DNA of 48,460 nucleotides from an uncultured Marinobacterium sp. (GTDB lineage: Bacteria > Pseudomonadota > Gammaproteobacteria > Pseudomonadales > Balneatricaceae), in contig CANMWJ010000024.1 in assembly GCA_947501565.1 (NCBI GenBank), forward strand, positions 1-48,460, read 5' to 3'. How positions within the stretch are numbered: position 1 is the first letter of the stretch; each line of letters starts with the position of its first letter. Positions 24,326-32,600 of the stretch are shown one piece after another. The notes below the pieces were generated by a model. The model did not search any database. It was not told the DNA's origin and was given only the letters and a program-made list of their open reading frames with translations. A program made the translations under genes and the position numbers.

Positions 24326-24389
24326 CGGACTTCTTCTCCGTAGCAGGTAAGTAAGCTTTTGAGCCGCTCCTTGAGCGGCTCTTTCTTTT
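24326..24389 (+). ncRNA. Candidate small RNA between pat and azlC
   Basis: After the -10-like TATAGT, a short hairpin (CGGA-CTTCTT-C-TCCG) and then the terminator GAGCCGCTC-CTT-GAGCGGCTC with TTTCTTTT would give an RNA of about 65 bases. It could instead be only the delayed terminator of pat, whose stop codon is 180 bases upstream. Confidence 0.25.
24361..24389 (+). terminator. Terminator downstream of pat
   Basis: A perfect 9-bp stem GAGCCGCTC/GAGCGGCTC with a 3-base loop is followed by TTTCTTTT. Confidence 0.85.
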
Positions 24390-24505
24390 CTGTTTTCTGC
24401 GTTTTTGCATCGCCCCTCTGTGCCTGCTCGCTCCGTTTATTGGCAGTGGAAATGACCGGTGATAGGATGCGGCCTTGATCTGATTTACCTGCGAATTGCC
24501 CACGG

Positions 24506-25210
24506 ATGTCTGTTTCACTTAATCACACTGTATTTAAAGCCACGCTGCCGGTGCTATTTGGCTACGTGCCCCTGGGGATGGCGTTTGGCGTGTTGTTCAG
24601 CGACCTTGGTTATCACTGGTTGTTTGCCACTGCGATGGGGGTATTTATCTTCGCGGGGGCTGCACAGTTTCTGGCGGTCGGTTTGCTGGCCAACCAGGCG
24701 GGATTGCTGGAGATCTTTATCACCACCTTTCTGCTCAACTCGCGCCACCTGTTTTACGGTATCTCCCTGATCAGTCGTATGAAAGCTAAGGGCTGGCGGC
24801 GTTTTTACCTGATCTTTGGCCTGACCGATGAAACCTTCTCGCTACTGACCTCCACCCATGCGCCGGAAGGCGTGGATGAAACCGAATATCAGCTACGCGT
24901 AACCCTGTTTAATCAGGGCTATTGGGTGTTGGGCTGTACCCTCGGGGCCTGGTTGGGTGGGCAGATCAGCTTCTCCACAGCGGGGATCGAGTTTGTGTTG
25001 CCTGCGCTCTTTATGGTGCTGGCGATTGAGCAGTACCGTCATCTGCGCCATGCGGCGCCTTTTGTAATGGCGATTGTGATCGGCCTGGCGGTGTTGTTGC
25101 TGATCAGCCGCGATCAGATGCTGCTGATCTCAATCCTGATCTCTATTTCGGTGTTGTTGCTGTACAAAGGAGGGGAGCGATGGAATCCGTACCGTACCTT
25201 ATCGCAGTAA
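24506..25210 (+). CDS. azlC: AzlC-family branched-chain amino acid exporter subunit
   Basis: A 234-residue membrane protein and the large subunit of the AzlCD (LIV-E) exporter, which in characterised members exports branched-chain amino acids or analogues. The N-terminal repeat FKATLPVLFGYVPLGMAFGVL and the following FIFAGAAQFLAVGLL are family landmarks, and LLNSRHLFYGISL is highly conserved. About seven spans are seen. It overlaps the start of azlD by 31 bases, in keeping with a two-subunit complex. Confidence 0.9.
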   Translation: MSVSLNHTVFKATLPVLFGYVPLGMAFGVLFSDLGYHWLFATAMGVFIFAGAAQFLAVGLLANQAGLLEIFITTFLLNSRHLFYGISLISRMKAKGWRRFYLIFGLTDETFSLLTSTHAPEGVDETEYQLRVTLFNQGYWVLGCTLGAWLGGQISFSTAGIEFVLPALFMVLAIEQYRHLRHAAPFVMAIVIGLAVLLLISRDQMLLISILISISVLLLYKGGERWNPYRTLSQ

Positions 25211-25509
25211 TCGCGGTGATGACCGGCGCTACCTTCCTGACGCGTGTGCTGCCGTTTGTGCTGCTGTACAAAGTGGCTGATCATCCACTGCTAACTTTTC
25301 TGGGACGTTTTTTGCCGCCAGCACTGATGGTGTTGCTGGTGATCTGCTCCTTCAAGAACGAAGAGATCCTGAGTGTCGGTTTTGTGCCGGAACTGCTGGG
25401 ACTAGTCGCAGTACTGGTGCTGCACCTGCTGATGCGTAATGCACTGCTGAGTATTCTTGGGGGGACTGGCTGTTACATGTTGATCGTACAGAGTGGGGTG
25501 TTCGCGTAA
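25180..25509 (+). CDS. azlD: AzlD-family small subunit of branched-chain amino acid exporter
   Basis: A 109-residue protein with about four membrane spans. MTGATFLTRVLPFVLL near the N-terminus and FLGRFLPPALMVLLVI are typical of AzlD. The start ATG lies inside the end of azlC, preceded by AGGAGGGGAGCG, so translation of the two is probably coupled. It has no function on its own in the family; it works with AzlC. Confidence 0.9.
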   Translation: MESVPYLIAVIAVMTGATFLTRVLPFVLLYKVADHPLLTFLGRFLPPALMVLLVICSFKNEEILSVGFVPELLGLVAVLVLHLLMRNALLSILGGTGCYMLIVQSGVFA

Positions 25510-25621
25510 CGCAGGCATGCTCTGCTTAATGCAGTTTGGTAGCCGATAGACCGGCCAGAAGCGAGGTGGTACTGACGCCGCAGGAAACCCTGCAGCGCCA
25601 TAACCTTAGCGATCCTGCCTG

Positions 25622-25987
25622 TTACACGGACGGGCAGTACATCTCGTGCAGGGTATGGATAATCCGTTGTGCGGTATCCCCCTCCAGCGAATAGTAGATC
25701 GTCTGGGATTCACGGCGGGTGGTAACCAGACCGTCTTTACGCAGTACGGCGAGGTGCTGTGACAGTGCGGACTGGCTCAGGCTGAGGCAGCGGTTCAGTT
25801 CAGATACCGACAGCTCTTTCCCATCCAGATAACACAAAATCAACAGTCGACTCTCATTGCCAAGTGCTTTCATCAGCTTGGCTGCCTTACTGGCGTTCTC
25901 CTTCATCATCTCGAGCGTCTCCGGATCCATCGGAGCGGTGCTCTGTTCAATTATCTCGTTCAATCTATCACCCAAAGGTATTGGCAT
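25622..25987 (-). CDS. ArsR-family regulator of the YgaV/BigR/SqrR (persulfide-sensing) type
   Basis: A 121-residue winged-helix repressor. The recognition helix lies in LSVSELNRCLSLSQSALSQHLAVLRKDGLV (about 59-87), and the wing is TTRRESQTIYYSL. Cys52 (in RLLILCYL) and Cys118 (in MYCPSV) are 66 residues apart, the spacing of Cys41/Cys107 in SqrR and Cys42/Cys108 in BigR. Those cysteines form a tetrasulfide link on exposure to reactive sulfur. E. coli YgaV has the same LxLC and YCP motifs. No metal-binding pattern of ArsR or SmtB is seen. It is divergent from the RND operon, whose promoter carries a palindrome filling its spacer. Sulfur sensing is inferred from the cysteines. Confidence 0.88.
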   Translation of the reverse strand: MPIPLGDRLNEIIEQSTAPMDPETLEMMKENASKAAKLMKALGNESRLLILCYLDGKELSVSELNRCLSLSQSALSQHLAVLRKDGLVTTRRESQTIYYSLEGDTAQRIIHTLHEMYCPSV

Positions 25988-26004
25988 TATTATTATCGGG
26001 TCAG

Positions 26005-26033
26005 ATTCTACTCAATGCCCCGTTCTATCTCAA
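26005..26033 (-). promoter_or_regulatory. Promoter of the ArsR-family gene
   Basis: On the minus strand TTGAGA (26028-26033) and TAGAAT (26005-26010) are 17 bases apart. Confidence 0.65.
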
Positions 26034-26038
26034 TTTCC

Positions 26039-26052
26039 TAATATACATATTA
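26039..26052. promoter_or_regulatory. AT-rich palindrome upstream of the ArsR promoter
   Basis: TAATAT-AC-ATATTA is a perfect inverted repeat 5 bases upstream of the -35 box. It uses the same half-site as the operators at 26227-26246 and 33058-33077 but in the opposite order, so autoregulation is possible but less clear. Confidence 0.45.
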
Positions 26053-26221
26053 CTAATGCTGGTTATACCAATGTAGCACATGGTTAGAAGCGTTCTGTAG
26101 TAAGCGTCCACTTCGGGTTGATGCGTGTTGTGTGTCAGCGACATCTTCTGTGATGTTTGCCTGCTGCTGGTGATCGCGGTGATATCTGACTTTGGTCTAT
26201 GCGAAAGGGCTAATTTAATAA

Positions 26222-26249
26222 TTGAAATATTAGAAAATACTAATATAAT
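26222..26249 (+). promoter_or_regulatory. RND operon promoter with operator filling the spacer
   Basis: TTGAAA (26222-26227) and a consensus TATAAT (26244-26249) are 16 bases apart. The perfect palindrome ATATTAG-AAAATA-CTAATAT (26227-26246) spans the whole spacer, so a bound repressor would exclude RNA polymerase. It is the proposed site for the divergent ArsR protein. Confidence 0.75.
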
Positions 26250-26289
26250 TCAATGACGCTCATATTCAATACTAGAAGGAGTCCGCCGC

Positions 26290-28866
26290 ATGTCTCTGCG
26301 AGATCGTCTCGTATCCTTTGCAATCGAAAAGCCGAAACAGGTGTTTTACCTGGTTCTGGCGTTGGTGGTGCTGGCTGCAGCACAGATCCCAAGCATTCAG
26401 GTTGATACCGATCCGGAGAACATGTTGCCGCACGATCAGGCCGACCGGGTGTTTCACGATGTGGTGAAGGAACGCTTCGCCCTGCACGATATGATCGTCG
26501 TGGGTGTGGTGAATGATCAGAATCCGAATGGGGTCTATAACAAAGAGACGCTGACGGATCTGCATACCCTGTCCAACGCGGTGCAGAAGATGGACGGTGT
26601 CGTACGCCAGGATCTGATGGCACTGGATACGGTAGATAACATCACCCAGGAGGGGCCGGGCAGCATCCGCTTTGAGTGGATGATGAAGATGGCACCGGAG
26701 ACGCCGGAACAGGTAGCTCGCATCAAAGAGGCAGTTTCTCGCCTGCCGTTGCTGCAGAATACGCTGGTATCAGACGACAACCAGGCGGCCGGTATCTATA
26801 TCCCGATCGTATCCAAGTCGGAAAGTTACCGCCTGTCACAGGAGATCCAGGCGGTAATCGATACGCTGGATAGCCAGAACCAGTATTACATGGCGGGTCT
26901 GCCGGTCGCTGAGGATACCTTCGGTGTGGAGATGTTCATCCAGATGGCAATTTCAGCGCCGTTGGCGGGTCTGATGATCTTTATCCTGATGTGGGTGTTT
27001 TTCCGCTCCTTCCTGCTGATCACCGCGCCAATGATTGTGGCGATGGGTACGGTGATCATTACCATGGGTGCGCTGATTGGGCAGGGTTATACCGTACATA
27101 TCATGAGCTCCATGATTCCGATCTTCCTGATGCCGATAGCGGTGGTGGATTCGGTGCATATCCTGTCAGAGTTTTCCGACCGTTACCGTCCGGGTGAGAA
27201 ACCACAACAGGCACTGAAAGAGGTGCTGGGCCATCTGTTTACGCCGATGCTGTACACCTCGGTGACCTCGGCGGTGGGTTTTGCCTCGTTGGCATTTACC
27301 CCAATCCCTCCGGTACAGATCTTCGGTCTGCACGTTGCTTTCGGTATCCTGTTGGCCTTCCTGCTTACCATTCTGCTGGTACCGGCGTATATCGTTAGTC
27401 TGTCCGACAAACGTTTGGCCGCACTCAAGGATCACAACATCGAAGAGGACGATAACTCCCTGTTGGGTCGTCTGTTGGCGTTTACCGGTCGTTTCTCCAT
27501 CGCCAAAGCGAAAGCGCTGGTGGTGGGTTTTGTTGCAGTGGTCGCGATCTCTATCTATGGCGTGACCCAGATCCAGATTAACGACAACCCGATCCGCTGG
27601 TTTAAAGAGGATCACCGTCTGCGTGTGGCGGACAAGGTAATGAACAGCCACTTCTCCGGTACCTACGAAGCCTATCTGGTGCTGGAGAAAGGTGACCTGG
27701 CTGAAGATCGCACCTTGCTGGATTCCCAGTTGAAACAGTTTGCGGTTGAAGCGGGTGGCGAGTTGCCAGCTGAACTGGATAAGATCCTGGACGCTGTGAA
27801 AAACGATGCTTTCCAGACGTATACCGACAATCTGATTAGCGCCTTTGATGAGGCCAGCTACACCCGTCCGGCTGCAGAGGAATCTGTATGGCTGGCGATG
27901 CTGGAAGCTGCTGAGAACGCACAGGTTGATGCTAAGTACTTCCTGACACCGGAGGCGCTAAGTTATCTGGAAGGTCTGCAGGCACATCTGAACGAATCTG
28001 ACCTGATCGGTAAGACAAACGGCCTGCCAACGCTGCTGAAAACCGTATACCGCGAGCTGAACGGTGGCGAAGCGGAGCAGTACAAACTGCCACGTAGCGC
28101 CGCTGCAGCTGCGCAGACCATCCTCAGTTACCAGTCCTCCCACCGTCCGGATGATCTCTGGCATATTGTAACGCCGGATTACCGTGCGACAGTGCTCTGG
28201 TTGCAGCTGAAGAGCGGCGATAACCAGGATATGAGCAAAGTGATCGATCTGGTCAACGCTTACACCGATGCCAATCCGCTGCCGGAAGGTGTGGAAGCCA
28301 ACTGGGCGGGCCTTACGTACATCAACGTGGTGTGGCAGGAGCAGATGGTAAACGGCATGCTGAATAGCCTGCTCAGCGCCTTTGCGATGGTGCTGGTGAT
28401 GATGGTTGTGCTGTTCCGTTCGGTGAAGATCGGCCTGCTTTCCATGCTGCCACTGACTGTAACCATCCTCTTTATCTACGGCCTGATCGGCTGGGTGGGT
28501 AAGGACTACGATATGCCGATTGCGGTCCTCAGTGCTCTGACGCTGGGTCTGTCGGTCGACTTTGCGATCCACTTCCTGGAGCGTGCGCGGGCAATCTACA
28601 ATGAAACCGGCGACTGGCAGGCAACTGTGGCTGAGGTGTACCGTGGCCCTGCGCGTGCGATCAGCCGTAACGCGGTGGTGGTGGCGGTCGGTTTTACACC
28701 GTTGCTGTTTGCGCCGCTGGTACCGTACATCACCGTTGGTTTCTTCCTGGCCACCATCATGGCGGTATCGGCTGTAGTGACTGTAATCCTGTTGCCAGCG
28801 GTAATTAATCACATCTCGAACAAATCCTCCCTGTTTGGTTCTGAGAAGGAGAAACAGAATGCGTAA
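26290..28866 (+). CDS. RND/MMPL-family transporter
   Basis: An 858-residue inner-membrane protein with two halves, each consisting of one span, a large periplasmic domain and a five-span bundle (about 220-390 and 690-845). The charged membrane motifs PIAVVDSVHILSEF and LGLSVDFAIHFLERA mark the MMPL/HpnN-like branch of RND proteins, which move lipids, hopanoids or other hydrophobic cargo and not typical tripartite drugs. No membrane-fusion (HlyD/AcrA) gene is adjacent; instead a LolA-like periplasmic protein and an outer-membrane barrel follow with overlapping reading frames. AAGGAG precedes the ATG by 8 bases. Cargo is unknown. Control by the divergent ArsR protein is inferred from the operator. 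Confidence 0.9.
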   Translation: MSLRDRLVSFAIEKPKQVFYLVLALVVLAAAQIPSIQVDTDPENMLPHDQADRVFHDVVKERFALHDMIVVGVVNDQNPNGVYNKETLTDLHTLSNAVQKMDGVVRQDLMALDTVDNITQEGPGSIRFEWMMKMAPETPEQVARIKEAVSRLPLLQNTLVSDDNQAAGIYIPIVSKSESYRLSQEIQAVIDTLDSQNQYYMAGLPVAEDTFGVEMFIQMAISAPLAGLMIFILMWVFFRSFLLITAPMIVAMGTVIITMGALIGQGYTVHIMSSMIPIFLMPIAVVDSVHILSEFSDRYRPGEKPQQALKEVLGHLFTPMLYTSVTSAVGFASLAFTPIPPVQIFGLHVAFGILLAFLLTILLVPAYIVSLSDKRLAALKDHNIEEDDNSLLGRLLAFTGRFSIAKAKALVVGFVAVVAISIYGVTQIQINDNPIRWFKEDHRLRVADKVMNSHFSGTYEAYLVLEKGDLAEDRTLLDSQLKQFAVEAGGELPAELDKILDAVKNDAFQTYTDNLISAFDEASYTRPAAEESVWLAMLEAAENAQVDAKYFLTPEALSYLEGLQAHLNESDLIGKTNGLPTLLKTVYRELNGGEAEQYKLPRSAAAAAQTILSYQSSHRPDDLWHIVTPDYRATVLWLQLKSGDNQDMSKVIDLVNAYTDANPLPEGVEANWAGLTYINVVWQEQMVNGMLNSLLSAFAMVLVMMVVLFRSVKIGLLSMLPLTVTILFIYGLIGWVGKDYDMPIAVLSALTLGLSVDFAIHFLERARAIYNETGDWQATVAEVYRGPARAISRNAVVVAVGFTPLLFAPLVPYITVGFFLATIMAVSAVVTVILLPAVINHISNKSSLFGSEKEKQNA

Positions 28867-29665
28867 TCTGATGCGAGCGGCGGTTGCCGCACTGTCGCTG
28901 ACTGCGGCTTCTTTCACCGCAGCGGCGGATCTGACCGATGTGAATACCATTGTTGAGCAGGCCAATCTGGCGGCTTATTACAAAGGCAATGATGGCCGTT
29001 CCGAAGCGCGTATGGTGATCACCGACGCGCAGGGGCGTCAACAAACCCGCCAGTTCACTATCCTGCGTCACGATGAAGCGGACGGTGGCGATCAGAACTT
29101 CCTGGTGGCCTTCAGCCGACCGGCAGACGTGCGCAACACCGTCTTTATGGTGGCTAAACACACGCAAAGTGATGATGATCGCTGGCTCTACCTGCCGAGC
29201 CTGGATCTGGTGAAACGTATCTCCGCCGGGGATAAACGTACCAGCTTTGTGGGCTCCCACTATTTCTACGAAGATGTCTCCGGCCGCAATATTTCTGAGG
29301 ATGAACACCGCCTGCTGGAAACCACAGCCGAGCACTACATCGTGGAAAACACCCCGAAAGATCCGGCGTCGGTTGAGTTCAGCCGTTATAAGGTGTGGAT
29401 CGACAAGAACAATATGCTGCCGGTGAAGATCGAATACACCGATGATGCTGATAAGTTGTATCGTCGTGTCGAGGTGTTGGCGGTGGAAGACGTGCAGGGG
29501 CACCCGACGGTAACTAAATCCCGGGTCAGTGATCTGATCTCCGGCGGTTTTACCACCATGGAGTTCCGTTTCCTGAAATACGATATCGGGCTGGATGAAT
29601 CGGTCTTCACCGAGCGCTCACTGCGCAAACTGCCACGCAACTGGTTGCGGAGACCCAAATCATGA
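28859..29665 (+). CDS. Outer membrane lipoprotein-sorting (LolA-like) periplasmic protein
   Basis: The protein is 268 residues from the ATG overlapping the stop of the RND gene (ATGCGTAA), with AAGGAGA upstream; an upstream start in the same frame is less likely. Residues 1-25 are a signal peptide ending TAAA. The mature part looks like the LolA/LolB-like half-barrel family annotated as outer membrane lipoprotein-sorting protein: a repeated strand pattern with DRWLYLPSLDLVKRIS and KRTSFVGSHYFYEDVSGR. Such proteins carry lipid-like molecules across the periplasm. Here it would be the carrier between the RND pump and the barrel. It is not the housekeeping LolA. Confidence 0.85.
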   Translation: MRNLMRAAVAALSLTAASFTAAADLTDVNTIVEQANLAAYYKGNDGRSEARMVITDAQGRQQTRQFTILRHDEADGGDQNFLVAFSRPADVRNTVFMVAKHTQSDDDRWLYLPSLDLVKRISAGDKRTSFVGSHYFYEDVSGRNISEDEHRLLETTAEHYIVENTPKDPASVEFSRYKVWIDKNNMLPVKIEYTDDADKLYRRVEVLAVEDVQGHPTVTKSRVSDLISGGFTTMEFRFLKYDIGLDESVFTERSLRKLPRNWLRRPKS

Positions 29666-30936
29666 ACCGCAAGCTACTGCCATCGCTGCTGATTCTGGGG
29701 CTGAGCGCGCCGGTATTGGCGTCTGATGATTGGGGTGATGACAGTTGGGGGGAGGAGGAAAGTGCCTCTCCACAGTGGCATGGGTTTGTGGAAACCGCCG
29801 TTGGTGGGCGCGTACAGGATGATCCAGCTTTGCCGGATGAAGATCTGACCCTCGCCGACCTGCGTGCGCAGCTGGAATACGCCGACTATCTGGGTGACAG
29901 CCGCTACAGCATCAAAGCTGATCTCTACGCCGATGGGGTGGAGCATGGCCTGCACGGTGAACTGCGTGAAGCGCTGATCGATATGTCCCTGTCAGATAAT
30001 GTAGATCTGCGCCTGGGCCAGCAGGTACTGACCTGGGGGACTGGGGACCTGCTGTTTATCAACGATATGTTTCCCAAGGACTGGGTCTCCTATTTCGCCG
30101 GGCGTGATGACCAGTACCTGAAAGCGCCATCTGCCAGCGCCAAGCTGAGTTACTACCACGACCGTGCCAATCTGGATCTGGTGTGGACGCCGGTTTTTAC
30201 CAGCGACCTTTTTATCGACGGTGAGCGTTTCTCCTACTTCAATGCCATGGCCGGGCAGCAGACGTCGATGCATCTGATCCCGGATCAGCCGGATAAAGGC
30301 CTGGATAACGGCGAGCTGGCGTTACGTCTGCATGGCCAGACGGACGGCACCGAGTGGGCACTCTACGGTTACCGGGGCTACTGGAAGCAACCCAATGCGA
30401 TGAGCACCGGAGGTCAGGTTTATTTCAGTCGCCTGAATACGGTCGGTGCCAGCGTGCGTGGCAACTTCGGTGGCGGTATCGCCAACGCCGAGCTGGGTTG
30501 GTATGACGGGGAAGACAGTGATGGCAGTAACCCACGTCTGCCGAACGATCAGCTGCGTGTGCTGCTGGGGTTTGAGCGGGAACTGATCCCAAAGCTGACC
30601 GCATCGGCACAGTACTATCTGGAATGGACGCAAGACCACGCGGCCCTGGCTGCAAACGATGGCAACTCGCCGTACCGGCCTGATGAGAAACGCCATCTCT
30701 GGACTCTGCGGCTGACTTATCGTGCGATGCAGGATAACCTGATCCTGTCCTGGTTCAACTACTGGTCACCGTCGGATCAGGATATGTTTATGCGGCCATC
30801 CATGACCTACCGTGTGGATGACAGTACTGCGGTCGTGGTAGGGGCAAACCTTTTCAGCGGCGAGCAGGCGCACACCTTCTTCGGTCAGTTTGAAGACGCC
30901 AGCAGCGTTTATGCCCGGGTGCGTTACAGCTTCTGA
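29662..30936 (+). CDS. Outer-membrane beta-barrel, DUF1302-like
   Basis: A 424-residue protein with a signal peptide (1-20, ending VLA), an acidic Trp-containing linker (DDWGDDSWGEEE) and a predicted outer-membrane barrel ending VRYSF. Internal features include LRLGQQVLTWGTGDLLFINDMF, which resembles DUF1302/porin-like proteins. The ATG overlaps the previous stop by 4 bases (ATGA), so it is translationally coupled to the LolA-like gene. It completes an inner-membrane, periplasm and outer-membrane set. Family assignment is moderate; the transport role comes from context. Confidence 0.8.
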   Translation: MNRKLLPSLLILGLSAPVLASDDWGDDSWGEEESASPQWHGFVETAVGGRVQDDPALPDEDLTLADLRAQLEYADYLGDSRYSIKADLYADGVEHGLHGELREALIDMSLSDNVDLRLGQQVLTWGTGDLLFINDMFPKDWVSYFAGRDDQYLKAPSASAKLSYYHDRANLDLVWTPVFTSDLFIDGERFSYFNAMAGQQTSMHLIPDQPDKGLDNGELALRLHGQTDGTEWALYGYRGYWKQPNAMSTGGQVYFSRLNTVGASVRGNFGGGIANAELGWYDGEDSDGSNPRLPNDQLRVLLGFERELIPKLTASAQYYLEWTQDHAALAANDGNSPYRPDEKRHLWTLRLTYRAMQDNLILSWFNYWSPSDQDMFMRPSMTYRVDDSTAVVVGANLFSGEQAHTFFGQFEDASSVYARVRYSF

Positions 30937-30943
30937 TGTGGTG

Positions 30944-30974
30944 GTAGGTTGGCCAATGCGCAGCATTGCCCAAC
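30944..30974 (+). repeat. Intergenic palindromic repeat, direct copy
   Basis: GTAGGTTGGCC at the left and TTGCCCAAC at the right surround a GCGCAGC core. It is the first of three copies in this gap. Confidence 0.65.
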
Positions 30975-31000
30975 GATGTAACGGAAGCGATGCCTGATAT

Positions 31001-31033
31001 GTTGGGCATCGCTTGGGGCGATGGCCAAGCTAC
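31001..31033 (-). repeat. Intergenic palindromic repeat, inverted copy
   Basis: This starts GTTGGGCATCGC and ends GGCCAAGCTAC, so it is inverted relative to its neighbours. Confidence 0.6.
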
Positions 31034-31054
31034 ATGGGATCTAGCTGCACTCTT

Positions 31055-31089
31055 GTAGGTTGGCGACGCGCGCCAGCGACTCCCAACAA
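31055..31089 (+). repeat. Intergenic palindromic repeat, direct copy
   Basis: GTAGGTTGGCGAC and GCGACTCCCAACAA match the copies at 91-124 and 15493-15526 almost exactly at the ends. Confidence 0.7.
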
Positions 31090-31112
31090 AAACACACTTT
31101 GTTGGGTGTGGC

Positions 31113-32387
31113 TTACGCGTAATCCTTACGAGAACGGCGCCGTTTGCTTTCAGGCGAATAGTGCGCCGTAACCGACTGGTTACGACCTTTGTGTTTGGCT
31201 TCGTACAGGGCTTTATCGGCCTGCTTAATCACCGCAGCAGCATCAAGATCCTCATCGGTTTTCTGCGCGACGCCGATGCTGATAGTGACCGTAGTCTCGT
31301 CGGAATCGTTGCTCCGGTTACGCATCTTCTGACCTTTCTTCGCGTCTTCAGGCCGTTCGGTGCTGCGGATCTTCATCGGATAGTTGGCGATCAGTTCGCG
31401 GATCTGTTCCACATACGGCAGCGCCTGGGCTTCGTCTTTGCCCGGGAATACCAGTGTAAACTCCTCACCCCCATAGCGGTAGGCTTTGCCGCCACCGCCG
31501 ACAGATGCCAGCTTCTTGGCGACCATACGTAATACCTGGTCACCGATATCATGGCCGTAGGTATCGTTGAATTTTTTAAAGTGGTCGATATCCACCATCG
31601 CAACGGTATAGCGCCGTCCCAATGTCGCCAGTTTGTCCTGCAGGGCACGACGGGCCGGTATCTCGGTCAGTTCATCCAGAAAGGCCATATTGTGGCTGTT
31701 CTGCACCACCGCAATACCCATCGCAATCAGTGCGGCCGCGACCAGCAATGTGGAGATATGGGATTTATCGAACCAGATAATGATAGCGGCACTGGCCAGT
31801 AACGACGCCAGTACGCCGGTATCGCCGTGCCCGCGGCGGGCTACAAAGAAGATCAGCGTAGTAACAAGCGCAACGGCAAAAAATACGGCGGCCATTTCGC
31901 TGAGGAAACGCCCTTCGAAGAACATCTCCAGCAGGTTGGTGGGCAGGCTGGTGAGCTGTGTTGCCAGCATATTGTTGGACCAGGCCCAGCCCAGCAGCAG
32001 GTATCCCAATATCACAACCGCAAGGCGCACCAGACCCAGTGGGGTAAACAACCCCCGTTCCTGATAGGTGGCGATCAAGGTGATGTTGAACGGAAGCAGC
32101 AGGCTGATCGCCGTAAAGAGCACATAGGCTTCGGGATTATCGAGGCTGGTCTGCAAGCCAAGTTGTATCAGCAGATAAGCCCCCATCAGGTTGAGGGTGG
32201 CGAACAGGAGCTGATTACGGTTAAAGCCGTAGGCCAGAAGTGCCACGACCAGCGCCAGAGCATAAGGAATCTGATTGATCGTTAATAGATAAGCTGCCGG
32301 TAGCTGATTGACGAAATCAACCAGTAATGCCGCGGATCCCAGTAGAACAATGGCGGGGGAAATCAGGGCGAGCAGTCGAAGTAGCAA
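31113..32387 (-). CDS. Membrane diguanylate cyclase (GGEEF)
   Basis: A 424-residue protein with about seven or eight membrane spans (residues 1-230) and a C-terminal GGDEF domain (about 235-410). The active site is intact (YRYGGEEFTLVFPGKDE), as is MVDIDHFKKFNDTYGHDIGD. No RxxD inhibitory site is at the expected place, so product feedback is not predicted. The start of the domain reads DELTEIPARRAL, a variant of D-x-LTGLxNRR. A basic insertion (about 345-365, EDAKKGQKMRNRSND) is unusual, and so is the basic tail RRRSRKD. It lies between the RND operon and the DUF2892 gene but has no obvious link to them. Confidence 0.9.
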   Translation of the reverse strand: MLLRLLALISPAIVLLGSAALLVDFVNQLPAAYLLTINQIPYALALVVALLAYGFNRNQLLFATLNLMGAYLLIQLGLQTSLDNPEAYVLFTAISLLLPFNITLIATYQERGLFTPLGLVRLAVVILGYLLLGWAWSNNMLATQLTSLPTNLLEMFFEGRFLSEMAAVFFAVALVTTLIFFVARRGHGDTGVLASLLASAAIIIWFDKSHISTLLVAAALIAMGIAVVQNSHNMAFLDELTEIPARRALQDKLATLGRRYTVAMVDIDHFKKFNDTYGHDIGDQVLRMVAKKLASVGGGGKAYRYGGEEFTLVFPGKDEAQALPYVEQIRELIANYPMKIRSTERPEDAKKGQKMRNRSNDSDETTVTISIGVAQKTDEDLDAAAVIKQADKALYEAKHKGRNQSVTAHYSPESKRRRSRKDYA

Positions 32388-32547
32388 AACCGTTCCTTAG
32401 ATTCTGAGGTGGTATGGGTAACTAAACCAATGGCTTGCTTATTTTATACGAGAACTCAGTAAGTTGAATGACAGGAGGGCAATTAAATCGTGGAGTGCAG
32501 GTATTGGTGAACGGTTTGTTGATCCGCAGTCTTTTTAAGCTTTAGAC

Positions 32548-32574
32548 AAAAAAACACCGCTCAATAGAGCGGTG
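32548..32574 (-). terminator. Terminator of the DUF2892 gene
   Basis: CACCGCTC-TATT-GAGCGGTG is followed on the minus strand by seven T residues, 27 bases past the stop codon. Confidence 0.85.
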
Positions 32575-32600
32575 CAAGATCCCGGATAGGAGTGTGAAGC

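Larger units (their letters stand above)
24179..24505. other. Intergenic region with promoter-like and terminator signals
   Basis: No protein gene is supported. The region holds TATAGT (24315-24320) with weak -35 candidates and a strong terminator at 24361-24389, bounding a possible RNA of about 65 bases. It also holds the upstream sequence of the azlC gene. Confidence 0.5.
25988..26289. other. Divergent control region between the ArsR gene and the RND operon
   Basis: This holds the ArsR promoter and its palindrome (26005-26052), about 170 bases with no recognised signal, and the RND promoter with its operator (26222-26249). No gene is supported. Confidence 0.6.

Noticed and set aside
27958-28965. 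Minus-strand frame of 335 codons in the RND operon
   Set aside because: The opposite strand encodes conserved RND motifs; the peptide is Arg/His/Gln-rich and low in complexity.
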